Part shown: one piece after another, positions 12,682 to 20,670 of the stretch | Position numbering within the stretch: the first letter of the stretch is position 1 | How the letters are laid out: every line of letters begins with the position of its first letter | Source: Evansella caseinilytica | GTDB taxonomy: Bacteria; Bacillota; Bacilli; Bacillales; Salisediminibacteriaceae | Assembly (NCBI RefSeq): GCF_900107275.1 | Contig: NZ_FNPI01000001.1 | Coordinates: forward strand, 744,001 to 808,000 | Length of the DNA stretch: 64,000 nucleotides | Reading direction: 5' to 3' | Notes under the pieces: model-generated | The model's input: the letters and a program-made list of their open reading frames with translations, nothing else | Told to the model about the DNA's origin: nothing | Databases searched by the model: none | Made by a program: the position numbers and the translations under genes

Positions 12682-12775
12682 ACGTTAACAATTTGGGGTT
12701 GTTCCGGTTTATACATATTTTTCAAAAAATCTATTGTTTTTCCATTTGTAAAGTAGATGATGCAGTATTAGGGAA
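12666..12775 (-). pseudogene. Truncated GntR/UTRA regulator (C-terminal remnant)
   Basis: The minus strand encodes about 30 codons (FTNGKTIDFLKNMYKPEQ, then PQIVNVANSL and stop) that align with the last residues of the intact GntR protein at 7239 (LTNGKPFDFSKI...QFVIQTNSF). No start and no DNA-binding domain remain. This implies that a second GntR-type gene, possibly with its own PTS operon, once stood here and was deleted, with the 52-bp array beside the breakpoint. Confidence 0.75.
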
Positions 12776-12838
12776 GAATTTAAAAATATTTTCTATGATC
12801 AACATAAACGTTTGGAAAGTACATAACGCAACGCAGTG

Positions 12839-13948
12839 TTACGTTGTTTCGACGCGCGGAAAGCGAAAACCAACCGGCAACGGCTCCGGCTTACGGCATG
12901 AGCTCTCCATTTGATAATAGCTTCCTGAGGAAGAGGCCGCGTGAAATCCGTGCATCGCTTCTAATACATGGTATCCAAGCTCGCCGCTCGCTCGATGCCG
13001 GTCGCCAGCAAGAATCGAAGCAGCCATATCGGCGATTCCGATTCCGCGACTGTTTTCTTTATCATGATGAGATAAAGGTATCTCTACAAATTCCGCTTCA
13101 TCCCGTTTTCTTAGCTTAACGGGTCCGTCAAACGTGTTAGGATCGGGGACGAGCAAGGTGCCCTCACTTCCGTAGATTTCCAGCGGCGGCAGCGTGGAGC
13201 CGCCGAAGGCATCGAAGCTTGTTGTTATTGTAGCAACAGCTCCGTTTGCAAAATCAATGACACCGGAAAGATGCGTAGGCGTCGCAACTCGTATTTTTGT
13301 CCCGGCTTTTGGCGCACTTAAAATCGTTCGTTCCGGATAACTAATACGAGCCGATCCTGACAGTCGGTTCATTGGTCCGAGTAACGCAACAAGGGCTGTT
13401 AAATAATACGGTCCCATGTCAAACATCGGGCCGCCGCCAACATCATAATAAAAAGCAGGATCGGGATGCCAATGTTCATGCCCGCGCCCGATCATAAAGG
13501 CGGAGGCCCCGATCGGCGTGCCGATTTCTCCATTTTGGATGACTTGAATCGCTGTTTGAATGCCCGCGCCTAAGAAGGTATCCGGTGCACAGCCGACAAG
13601 CAACCCTTTTTCGTTCGCTATCTTCATTATTTGCTGTCCTTCTTCCAGCGTGACAGCTAAAGGTTTTTCCGTATAAACATGCTTTCCCGCCTCCAGCGCC
13701 TGGATACAAATTTCCGCATGTGCCTGGGGAATCGTTAAGTTGATCACCAACTCAATTTCTGGATCTTGCAGCAGTTCTTCCACTGTACCAGCTTTTGCAA
13801 TATGATACTTTTCTGCCTGCGCCTGTGCCCTTTCAAGGTTTAAATCTGCGCAAGCGACAATGGCAAGATGCTCGAAGTGATGACAATTTTCCAAGTAAAT
13901 TGTACTGATATTTCCACAACCAATCAGACCTGCTTTAACGATACTCAT
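12839..13948 (-). CDS. Gfo/Idh/MocA family oxidoreductase
   Basis: 369 residues. N-terminal Rossmann domain with GLIGCGNIS, the family EKPLAVT motif near residue 95 and a C-terminal alpha/beta catalytic domain (HPDPAFYYDVGGGPMFDMGPYYL). Uses NAD(P) to oxidise or epimerise sugars or polyols such as inositol derivatives; substrate not deducible. RBS GGAGG precedes the ATG. The ThuA-like gene lies 27 bp upstream on the same strand, so the two are one operon. A second family member at 15173 is separated by three repeats. Confidence 0.93.
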   Translation of the reverse strand: MSIVKAGLIGCGNISTIYLENCHHFEHLAIVACADLNLERAQAQAEKYHIAKAGTVEELLQDPEIELVINLTIPQAHAEICIQALEAGKHVYTEKPLAVTLEEGQQIMKIANEKGLLVGCAPDTFLGAGIQTAIQVIQNGEIGTPIGASAFMIGRGHEHWHPDPAFYYDVGGGPMFDMGPYYLTALVALLGPMNRLSGSARISYPERTILSAPKAGTKIRVATPTHLSGVIDFANGAVATITTSFDAFGGSTLPPLEIYGSEGTLLVPDPNTFDGPVKLRKRDEAEFVEIPLSHHDKENSRGIGIADMAASILAGDRHRASGELGYHVLEAMHGFHAASSSGSYYQMESSCRKPEPLPVGFRFPRVETT

Positions 13949-13975
13949 CTTTTTTTCCTCCGTAAATGGCCAGAA

Positions 13976-14707
13976 TTATTGACTATCTGCCATGCCAGTG
14001 TAAGTTTCTTTTTTCCCCGCATCCGCATATAAACGGGAATACCGTTCCTTTCCATCGGCAGCCCATAGCAGCCCGCGTCGCATGATTGCTGTTACTTCGG
14101 GCATGGCGACAATATCCGCGTGATGACCTAAAGAACAATAGAATACCCGTCCAAATCCCCAGCGTTTCGTCCAGACAACCGGCATGTCCACGGCTTTGTT
14201 ATAGGAATGAGGTCCTTCAACGACAGGAAAACGGGTCGTCGCCAGTACTTCCACTGCCGGGTCCACATGTAAATAGTATTGTTCGCTACAAATGGGAAAA
14301 TCATTGATTCCTTCAAGCAGTGGGCTGGAAGAATGTTTGATCTGAACTGTGTATTCCACACCGTCATTTCCTGGATGGGCCACCCAGTTCCCGCCGGTCA
14401 TAAATTGCCAGTCGACATTATTGCGGAAAGAGTCACACATGCCGCCGTGACAGCCGGCAAGCCCGACACCACTTTGTACTGCTTTGGAAATATGCTGCAC
14501 GTAGTCATTATTTATTTCTCCCATTGTCCAGTGGGGAACGATTAAATCCAGGGTCATGAGTTTTTCCACATCGGCGTAAGTATCCAGTGTGCTGGAAACT
14601 TCTACCTCCACGTTTTCAGCCTCAAGAATGCCTTTAAAAATCTGCGCTACTTGTTCGGGTTCATGACCGTCCCAGCCGCCCCAAACGATAAGTGCTTTTT
14701 TTGCCAT
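13976..14707 (-). CDS. ThuA-like protein (trehalose-utilisation family)
   Basis: 243-residue protein with a class-I glutamine-amidotransferase-like fold: LIVWGGWDGHEP at the N-terminus, VGLAGCHGGMCDSF around 90-105, FMTGGNWVAHPG and a C-terminal GRVFYCSLGHHAD segment. ThuA proteins accompany Gfo/Idh/MocA dehydrogenases in disaccharide (3-keto-sugar) catabolism. GGGAGG lies 8 nt upstream of the ATG. It precedes a Gfo/Idh/MocA gene by 27 bp, supporting a joint role in oxidative sugar breakdown. The exact reaction of the family is poorly defined. Confidence 0.9.
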   Translation of the reverse strand: MAKKALIVWGGWDGHEPEQVAQIFKGILEAENVEVEVSSTLDTYADVEKLMTLDLIVPHWTMGEINNDYVQHISKAVQSGVGLAGCHGGMCDSFRNNVDWQFMTGGNWVAHPGNDGVEYTVQIKHSSSPLLEGINDFPICSEQYYLHVDPAVEVLATTRFPVVEGPHSYNKAVDMPVVWTKRWGFGRVFYCSLGHHADIVAMPEVTAIMRRGLLWAADGKERYSRLYADAGKKETYTGMADSQ

Positions 14708-14743
14708 CGTAAATACCTCCCAAGATTGATAGTTTAAGTGTTT

Positions 14744-14849
14744 GTTCTAAAAGATTGCTTTGAACAACACGAAGCAACGAGCCGTCCTTCATTTAGAAGC
14801 TGCGAGCTGTCTCATCGTGTCATCGCGCGGGACCATTGCTTTTTTGAAC
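14744..14849. repeat. Family B repeat, short copy
   Basis: Begins with a degenerate GTTC...GAACAACAC hairpin, continues with GAAGCAACGAGCC and CTGTCTCATCGTGTCATCGCGCG (also in 37216-37508), and ends CCATTGCTTTTTTGAAC. Confidence 0.75.
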
Positions 14850-14866
14850 ATGCTCTTTAAGAGGAT

Positions 14867-15009
14867 GTTCAAAAAGTGCGGGAAACAGCGCCTGCGAATC
14901 TCATCGTTGCATTGTCTCTGTGCTGCTCACGTACGTCCCGTGTACGCTGCGCTGCTCGAGCCTGCCGCGCCTCGATCTTCTTGCCGCTGTTATGTCCTCT
15001 TTTTTGAAC
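14867..15009. repeat. Family A repeat, full copy (143 bp)
   Basis: GTTCAAAAAG at one end and TTTTTGAAC at the other. The interior carries GGGAAACAGCGCCTGCGAATCTC, a GC-rich core and CCTGCCGCGCCTCGATCTTC shared with the other copies. Confidence 0.85.
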
Positions 15010-15027
15010 ACACACTTTAAAAAGAAT

Positions 15028-15168
15028 GTTCCTGAAAATCTGGCAAACATTGCCCGAAAACCTTTTGTCGCGTTGCCCCTCCGCTGTACTTGTACTTGTT
15101 GAGTATGCTTCGTCTGCCCGCGACTCTCGCAGTTCGATCTTCTTGCCGCAGTTGTCTCCTTTTTGAAC
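15028..15168. repeat. Family A repeat, second tandem copy (141 bp)
   Basis: A more diverged copy in the same orientation as 14867-15009, sharing the GTTCGATCTTCTTGCCGC segment and ending CTTTTTGAAC. It ends 5 nt before the stop codon of the dehydrogenase gene at 15173. Confidence 0.8.
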
Positions 15169-15172
15169 GCCC

Positions 15173-16339
15173 TTAAAGATCTGAAACCTGGACCCAGCGG
15201 CGTTCGGCTATTGATAAATCGACCGCTTCCAATACTTGCTGGCATTTGACTCCGTCTTTAAAGTTAGGCGCGGGCTGACGATCTTCGCGTATGGCTTCCA
15301 TCAGTTCAACTACTTCATGAATAAAGGTGTGCTCGTAACCGATCGTGTGCCCAGCCGGCCACCAGACATCGGAATAGGCATGGGCTGCATCCGTTGCCAG
15401 CACCCTGCGGAAGCCTTGCACGTCATCCGCATCGTCCACAAAATAGACTTGCAGTTCATTTAACCGCTCAAAGTCGAACAGAACGCTGCCTTTACTGCCG
15501 TTAATCTCAAAGGAGTTCGTGCAGCGGTGTCCGGCAGCAAACCGGGTCGCTTCGAAGCTGCCTAAAGCACCGTTGTCAAAGCGCGTCATAAATAAAGTGG
15601 CGTCGTCAACCGTAACGGGACCTTTGTGCGCCGCCTGATCTTTGCTTGCTTTTGCCGATAAGCCGGACATTGCGGCAGGGAGAGGTCGTTCTTTAATAAA
15701 GGTTTCATTCATTCCGACCACTTCCGTCATATCGCCGATCAGGTAGTGGGCCATATCGATAAGATGGGCGCCTAAATCTCCATGGGAGCCGGAGCCGGCA
15801 ACGTCTTTTTGCAGTCGCCAAACGAGCGGGAAAGCGGGATCGACAATCCAGTCTTGTAAAAACCACGCGCGGAAATGAACAATCTCGCCTAATCTACCTT
15901 CATCAATCAGCTTCTTGGCTAACATGACGGCAGGGGTAAAGCGGTAGTTGAAGCCGACCATGTGCTTCACTCCGGCTGCTTCTGCTGCTTCCAGCATGTC
16001 TCGGGAATCTTGTAATGTAAGCGCTAACGGTTTTTCGCAAAAAATATGTTTCCCTGCTTTTGCCGCCGCAAGGGCAATCTCTTTGTGGACATTACTCGGC
16101 GCGTTAATATCGATGACATCAATGTCGTCCCGCAGAATAAGATTTTTCCAGTCTGTTGTGTACTCTTTCCAGCCAAATTGAGCCGCAGCTTGTGCCACCC
16201 CTTCTGAATTTCGCCCGCAAATAACTTTCATTTCAGGGCGAAGCTGCTTCGGGAAAAACATCGGCAAGTCACGATAGGCATGACTGTGGGCTTTCCCCAT
16301 AAATTTGTAGCCGATCATTCCGATTTTTACCGATTCCAT
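15173..16339 (-). CDS. Gfo/Idh/MocA family oxidoreductase
   Basis: 388 residues. Rossmann N-terminus (IGMIGYKFMGKAHSHAYRD), EKPLALT motif near residue 98, and a C-terminal domain with GSGSHGDLGAHLIDMAHYLIGD holding the expected catalytic His/Asp region. An NAD(P)-dependent sugar or inositol dehydrogenase of the larger MviM type; substrate unknown. It is divergent from an AraC regulator whose start lies 133 bp away, probably its regulator. The stop codon falls in CTTTAAG, the sequence that normally flanks family A repeat ends, so repeat insertion may have set the present 3' end. Confidence 0.93.
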   Translation of the reverse strand: MESVKIGMIGYKFMGKAHSHAYRDLPMFFPKQLRPEMKVICGRNSEGVAQAAAQFGWKEYTTDWKNLILRDDIDVIDINAPSNVHKEIALAAAKAGKHIFCEKPLALTLQDSRDMLEAAEAAGVKHMVGFNYRFTPAVMLAKKLIDEGRLGEIVHFRAWFLQDWIVDPAFPLVWRLQKDVAGSGSHGDLGAHLIDMAHYLIGDMTEVVGMNETFIKERPLPAAMSGLSAKASKDQAAHKGPVTVDDATLFMTRFDNGALGSFEATRFAAGHRCTNSFEINGSKGSVLFDFERLNELQVYFVDDADDVQGFRRVLATDAAHAYSDVWWPAGHTIGYEHTFIHEVVELMEAIREDRQPAPNFKDGVKCQQVLEAVDLSIAERRWVQVSDL

Positions 16340-16471
16340 GCCATTGTCTCCTTTCCAAAGTTTACTTAACTGACAACATCATATTATTTATCGTTAATAA
16401 TTTCTATGGATGATACAATAAAAACATGTACTATTTTCCCATTAATTGTTTTCAAGAGGAGTTGTGTCTCC

Positions 16472-17245
16472 ATGAACATTAAATTTTGCGGGTACTCCTA
16501 CCACACGCAACAATTTTATATGCAATACAAATCGGGCGTACCAGGTTATCTTTTGCGTTTGCAGACGGAAGGGAAAGGCAAGGTCACGTTGAATCAAAAA
16601 CAGCACCTCTTAGAAAAGGGAGATCTTTTGTTAACGAATCCGGAAGATACGCTCGAATTAATGGTGGCTGACGATGAAAACAGCGGGGATTATCATATAC
16701 TCTGCGAAGGCGAATGGCTGGACACCTGGTGGAGCCGGTCAGCAAAGCCCTCCGTCAGTCAAATTGACCTGGATGAAAACATCATCGCGGTTTGGCGATA
16801 TCTGATTTTGGAGGATCGGCGTCCGACGGCTGAAAAAAACGACGAAATCCTTCATTATTTGGTGCAAACCTTATGTTTGTCTTTGGAGCGGTCAGCGCTG
16901 GAAACGAAGTCGATTTCAAGCCGGCCTTATGCTGTCACGAGAATGATGAGGTATATTGAGGAAAATGCCACATCCGGTTTAACGGTGGAGGGGGCGGCAC
17001 AGCATGCAGGATTAAGCGTTTCCCGTTCTGCTCAACTGTTCAAAAGCAGCGTAGGGAAAACAATCATCGAGTATGCCCGGGAAATTAAACTGGCCCTCGC
17101 ACTGGACCTGTTAAGTCACACGACATACACACTGGAGCATATTGCCGAAGAATGCGGCTTCGGTACTTATTCCTACTTCCATCGTGTCTTCAAAAAAACA
17201 TACGGAATATCACCGGGAAACTATCGTTTGAGCACAAGGCAATGA
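16472..17245 (+). CDS. AraC family transcriptional regulator
   Basis: 257 residues: N-terminal cupin-like ligand domain (AraC_binding type, GVPGYLLRLQTEGKG and GDLLLTNPED) and C-terminal HTH pair ending KKTYGISPGNYRLSTRQ. ATG at 16472 is selected because GAGGAG precedes it; an earlier in-frame ATG (16406) has no ribosome site. Divergent from the Gfo/Idh/MocA gene and probably its activator, perhaps also of the ThuA pair. Ligand unknown. Confidence 0.9.
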   Translation: MNIKFCGYSYHTQQFYMQYKSGVPGYLLRLQTEGKGKVTLNQKQHLLEKGDLLLTNPEDTLELMVADDENSGDYHILCEGEWLDTWWSRSAKPSVSQIDLDENIIAVWRYLILEDRRPTAEKNDEILHYLVQTLCLSLERSALETKSISSRPYAVTRMMRYIEENATSGLTVEGAAQHAGLSVSRSAQLFKSSVGKTIIEYAREIKLALALDLLSHTTYTLEHIAEECGFGTYSYFHRVFKKTYGISPGNYRLSTRQ

Positions 17246-17338
17246 TTTTGCTGGTTTGGGGATGGTGTGGAAAAATGCATACCATGTTGCCTTGATTTGA
17301 TGGGGGGACATATAAGGAAGACAAAAAGGAAGAAAAAC

Positions 17339-17386
17339 ATGTCGTCGACCTCCAGTAGTGTAGTAAACCCGGGGGATCGACGACAT
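17339..17386. repeat. Long inverted repeat downstream of AraC
   Basis: Arms ATGTCGTCGA / TCGACGACAT pair perfectly over 10 bp, and inner CCTCC / GGGGG can extend the stem. No T-run follows, so this may be a protein-binding site or element scar rather than a terminator. Confidence 0.5.
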
Positions 17387-18156
17387 TGAATATTCTGATA
17401 ATTGTTTGTGTGAATAGCATGGTACAAGGGATTTTGACATAATACGAGAAAAGTTAAAAATTAGAAACTGTCGCGCCGTTTTTACGAAGTTTAGATCGTA
17501 TCTATAAGGAATTGAAACTGCTTACGGCTGCCGGAGGATGTTACGATTGTTGCGTTTAGATCGTACCTATGAGGAGTTATGGGAGCAGTAGATGTTTTTT
17601 GTATAAACCCTACCTAATTACTAAAAAAATAGCGAAACGAAATAAATATGGTTATTTCCCAAAATTTCTACAATAAAAGCTTGCCTCTTCGTGTCTATTT
17701 TATATATGGATCAAGTCGTTTCCGATTGCAAACATGCTCCCCAGTCTGGTTTTCGTCATGCCCATTGATTCCCTTGGGTACATTTTTCAGCTGATTTATC
17801 GGATGGGATGGGGCCAGTCTGTGTTTGTTAAACAAAAAGCAGTCGAACCAGCGGAAAAGTAGTTTTTGATTTCGAAGTGTTAAAAACAATTTGTAAAAAA
17901 GTACTAAATTCTTCTTGACGAATACAAATAAATGGTTGATAATGGAATTAATAGAATATATATGTAACCCTCCTTTACATAGAGATGAACGATAACCAAC
18001 ACACTAATAAAGTCATAACTGGTGCTAATGATATACTTTCAACTGCAACCTGTATACATAGGTGATGATTGATTGCGGTACTAATTTTCAACTACTAAGA
18101 TATAAATTTTCTCGTAAGCATCAGGTAATACAACCACATTAAGAGTATAAAAGCGT
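17387..18156. other. Gene-free stretch with coding remnants
   Basis: No intact gene. GTTTAGATCGTA-yCTAT is repeated at 17489 and 17553 (64-bp spacing). At about 17690-17870 the plus strand encodes a membrane-protein-like fragment (ANMLPSLVFVMPIDSLGYIF, then YRMGWGQSVFVKQKAVEPAEK and stop) with no start. At about 17915-17950 lies a DEYK-x-MVDNGI fragment related to one near 7085. I do not recognise the parent proteins. Confidence 0.4.
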
Positions 18157-18301
18157 GTTCAAAAAAGAGGACATCGTACTGGCAGGAAGGTCGAATCGTG
18201 GCAGTCACGAGCAGCGGGGCGTACTACTACACGTACATGAGCAGTAGAGGAACAAACACAACGAAGAGATTCGCCGCCAATGATTCTCAGACTTTTTGAA
18301 C
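18157..18301. repeat. Family A repeat, full copy, opposite orientation
   Basis: 145 bp with GTTCAAAAAAG and GACTTTTTGAAC ends and the GCAGGAAGGTCGAAtCGtGGCAG segment characteristic of the family, reversed relative to 14867-15009. Confidence 0.82.
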
Positions 18302-18857
18302 AGCCTCTATAAGGGAAACTTGCTTCCCACCTTCAATTTTTTATTGGTGCCTGTGAAAGGATAAACACTATATTACAAAATGATCAGTAGTCGACTCATT
18401 ATGTATTTTCTTTAATTCTTCATGTATCTGACAATTCTCTTTATATCTTCACTAATCTTCAGATTCAGACTTTGCTATTTTTATAAAATCGCTTGCCTTT
18501 CAAATCGATAGTGTGTTTTCCAAAAAGGCAATGTCCCGTACTTGAATCGTGATTGTTAAAAAAGCTTTTTTGAACAATCAGTTAAATAGTGCGGGTTACA
18601 TATTGTAAGCGTTTAAGGATGGGGGGAATTAAAATTCAAAGATACTTAATTCAAGTAATTTACCAGCTAATGATCGTACCGGAAGTATTTTTCCAAAAGT
18701 GAAATTCTAACATCTGTAATTAAAATGAATTACGCGTGATAAGACGATGATGTACCAATGGCATAAAGCGAAAACTTACAGTTCTTGAAAAGAATTTTAT
18801 TTTTGTGTAGTTTACAAAACACTTTAAAAATAGTTTTGAGAAAGGATTGTATTAAAA
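18302..18857. other. AT-rich gene-free stretch
   Basis: Holds a short near-perfect palindrome GATTGTTaAAAAAGCTTTTTTGAACAATC near 18557-18585, built from the same GTTCAAAAA end as the repeats and probably a lone terminal hairpin. Otherwise no gene or motif recognised. Confidence 0.4.
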
Positions 18858-19628
18858 TTGAAAAAAATTACTGTGCTTATCTTTTTGACCGTGTTTCTGA
18901 TTTTGTTAGATAGTATTGGTGCTTTTGCCGAAGAAAACACTACAGAAGTTGGTGAACATGAACTTAATGATTTTTTGAAAAATTTGGGTGTACCATTAGA
19001 TGTTATTAATGAATTAACTTACGCAGGAAAGTTTGAAATTTATAATACAATTGATTCGGATGCAGTATTTGATGGATATTCAGAGCAAGATGTTTATCTA
19101 CCAGAAGAAGGTATTGGAGAAATATCTCCAATGTCCATCCCTAAATCACAACTACAACTAAAAGTAACAGGATTTAAAAATAATGATGGATCTTACTCGA
19201 TCTATCCAAGTTTTATTTGGAAGCAGAAAGCTAGATTAAGAAATGATTCATTTGGTTTTGCGTTAGATAGCTCCAACTGGTCAACTGTAGCAGGAATTGT
19301 TGGGCTAAACGTTCATATGGTAAACGCAACTGCTGGACATACTGATTATTACTATTATGATCGTCCATCAACATCCAGTTATGCTGGTCACGTATTTAAA
19401 ATTCCCACTAATCATGGTACTACTAATCATCTTCACTATGAAGGGCATGCTCATTTTAAAGCAAAACCAAAGGGAAGTAAAGTGGATAAAAGAATTATTT
19501 TAAGATATGGAGATGATACAACTACAAGAGGAACAACCTCATACGGAATTAGTATTGGTGTTTTTAGTGTCTCTTACCCTAATCCCAAAGGTAACTTTAG
19601 ACAAACCGCTGAAACGCTATCGTGGTAG
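18858..19628 (+). CDS. Secreted protein of unknown function
   Basis: 256 residues starting at TTG (AAAGGA 11 nt upstream). A signal peptide is evident: MKKITVLIFLTVFLILL, then SIGAFAEEN with likely cleavage after AFA. The mature part has a short acidic helical segment (about 30-60) and a beta-strand- and aromatic-rich C-terminal half (YYYYDRPSTSS, HLHYEGHAHFKAKPKG, ending in Trp). No family recognised and no catalytic motif visible. It is more AT-rich than its neighbours and lies in a gene-poor, repeat-flanked stretch, which suggests horizontal acquisition. It is followed 11 bp later by a small membrane protein, so the two form a mini-operon; a secreted effector with partner or immunity protein is one possibility but unproven. 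Confidence 0.8.
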   Translation: MKKITVLIFLTVFLILLDSIGAFAEENTTEVGEHELNDFLKNLGVPLDVINELTYAGKFEIYNTIDSDAVFDGYSEQDVYLPEEGIGEISPMSIPKSQLQLKVTGFKNNDGSYSIYPSFIWKQKARLRNDSFGFALDSSNWSTVAGIVGLNVHMVNATAGHTDYYYYDRPSTSSYAGHVFKIPTNHGTTNHLHYEGHAHFKAKPKGSKVDKRIILRYGDDTTTRGTTSYGISIGVFSVSYPNPKGNFRQTAETLSW

Positions 19629-19639
19629 GAGGCTTAAAA

Positions 19640-19846
19640 ATGTTAAGACCAATCATTATTTTATGTGTAGTAATATCCATCATAACTTTCATTGCATTTT
19701 CGGATTTGTTTTATATGTTAACACCTTTAGGAGTGTTGTTTCCGACAGTAGCTGTTGGATTAATCAGTAGTACCATTATTATTTTGCTCTATTTGATTTT
19801 ATTCGAATTAAAGAAAATTAGAGAAGAATTAAGCAGGAGGGGATGA
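19640..19846 (+). CDS. Small membrane protein, two TM segments
   Basis: 68 residues, ATG at 19640 with TAGGAGG 7 nt upstream. Two hydrophobic helices (about 4-24 and 30-55) followed by a charged tail ELKKIREELSRRG. It is the second gene of a pair with the secreted protein. The stop codon lies only 4 nt before recognisable family A repeat sequence, so the C-terminus may have been shortened by the insertion. No family recognised. Confidence 0.72.
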   Translation: MLRPIIILCVVISIITFIAFSDLFYMLTPLGVLFPTVAVGLISSTIIILLYLILFELKKIREELSRRG

Positions 19847-19849
19847 TTC

Positions 19850-19956
19850 TCCCTAACATAACAGCAGCAAGAAGGTCGAGGCGCGGCAGGCTTGAGCAGC
19901 GGAGGGGCGACTCGAGCGTTGAGATTCGCAGGCGCTGTTTCCCGGACTTTTTGAAC
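19850..19956. repeat. Family A repeat abutting a gene 3' end
   Basis: CATAACAGCAGCAAGAAGG through GCGCTGTTTCCCGGACTTTTTGAAC. The left terminal GTTCAAAAAG is degraded where it meets the stop codon of the small membrane protein gene. Confidence 0.82.
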
Positions 19957-20046
19957 ATTCTTAATAAGTGTATGGAAACCTTGTTCCTGATAGGGGGACG
20001 AGGTTTTTCTGTGAGCCTGCGCACATAACAGATTTACAATACAAGC

Positions 20047-20532
20047 CTACTTTTTCTTTCTAAATGACGCCGGGGTGCAGCCAGCTGTTTGAAAATGACT
20101 TTGACTTGAAAAACACAGGAAGTTACTAATTTCGCTAATGGGTTTATTCGTACACTTTAATAAGGTTTTCGCTTCTTCCAGTTTACACATCGTAATAAAG
20201 TGACTAAGGTTCATTCCCGATCCATTTTTAAACCTGTGCGAGAGATAGGTTCTGCTGTATCCAAAATGCGCGGCAATGTCGTTAACCGTAATGGATTTGT
20301 TGGTGTTTTTTTTCATATACCTCTTGAAGGTAAGGGGACATTCGAGTAAAATAGTCATAGTAGTGGGGGGGGTATTTGTTCTCTGGCCGGCAAGCATAGA
20401 GGAGCAAATAACCTCTTTCTTTTCATATCGCCCGACAAGATCATTTGCGAATCTCCACTTAATAGCGACATTAGAGCTGGCTCCGAACATAATGCGATAA
20501 TATATTTTAAGATTGGAGTCCCTTTTGCACAC
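20047..20532 (-). pseudogene. Decayed AraC family regulator
   Basis: The minus strand carries an AraC HTH (ITVNDIAAHFGYSRTYLSHR and KPISEISNFLCFSSQSHFQ) but the conserved xxFKK stretch between SHFQ and GCTPASFRKKK is missing (a 4-6 codon in-frame deletion) and the N-terminal sensor domain is reduced to an unrecognisable segment. No ribosome site at the frame start. Probably non-functional. Confidence 0.7.
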
Positions 20533-20621
20533 ACATATATAATAAATATTTTGAAATCAGGAATTAATGCTATCTACCAAAGGTGTATGCTTAAAAAAAA
20601 CTGACGGAAATTCACAAAGAA

Positions 20622-20664
20622 GAAAGACCTTTTTCCAACTTCCTCAAAGCCGGAAAAGGTCTTT
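20622..20664 (-). terminator. Terminator of the BmrA-like gene
   Basis: GAAAGACCTTTTTCC / GGAAAAGGTCTTTC inverted repeat directly after the ABC transporter stop codon. Confidence 0.75.
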
Positions 20665-20670
20665 CAATCG

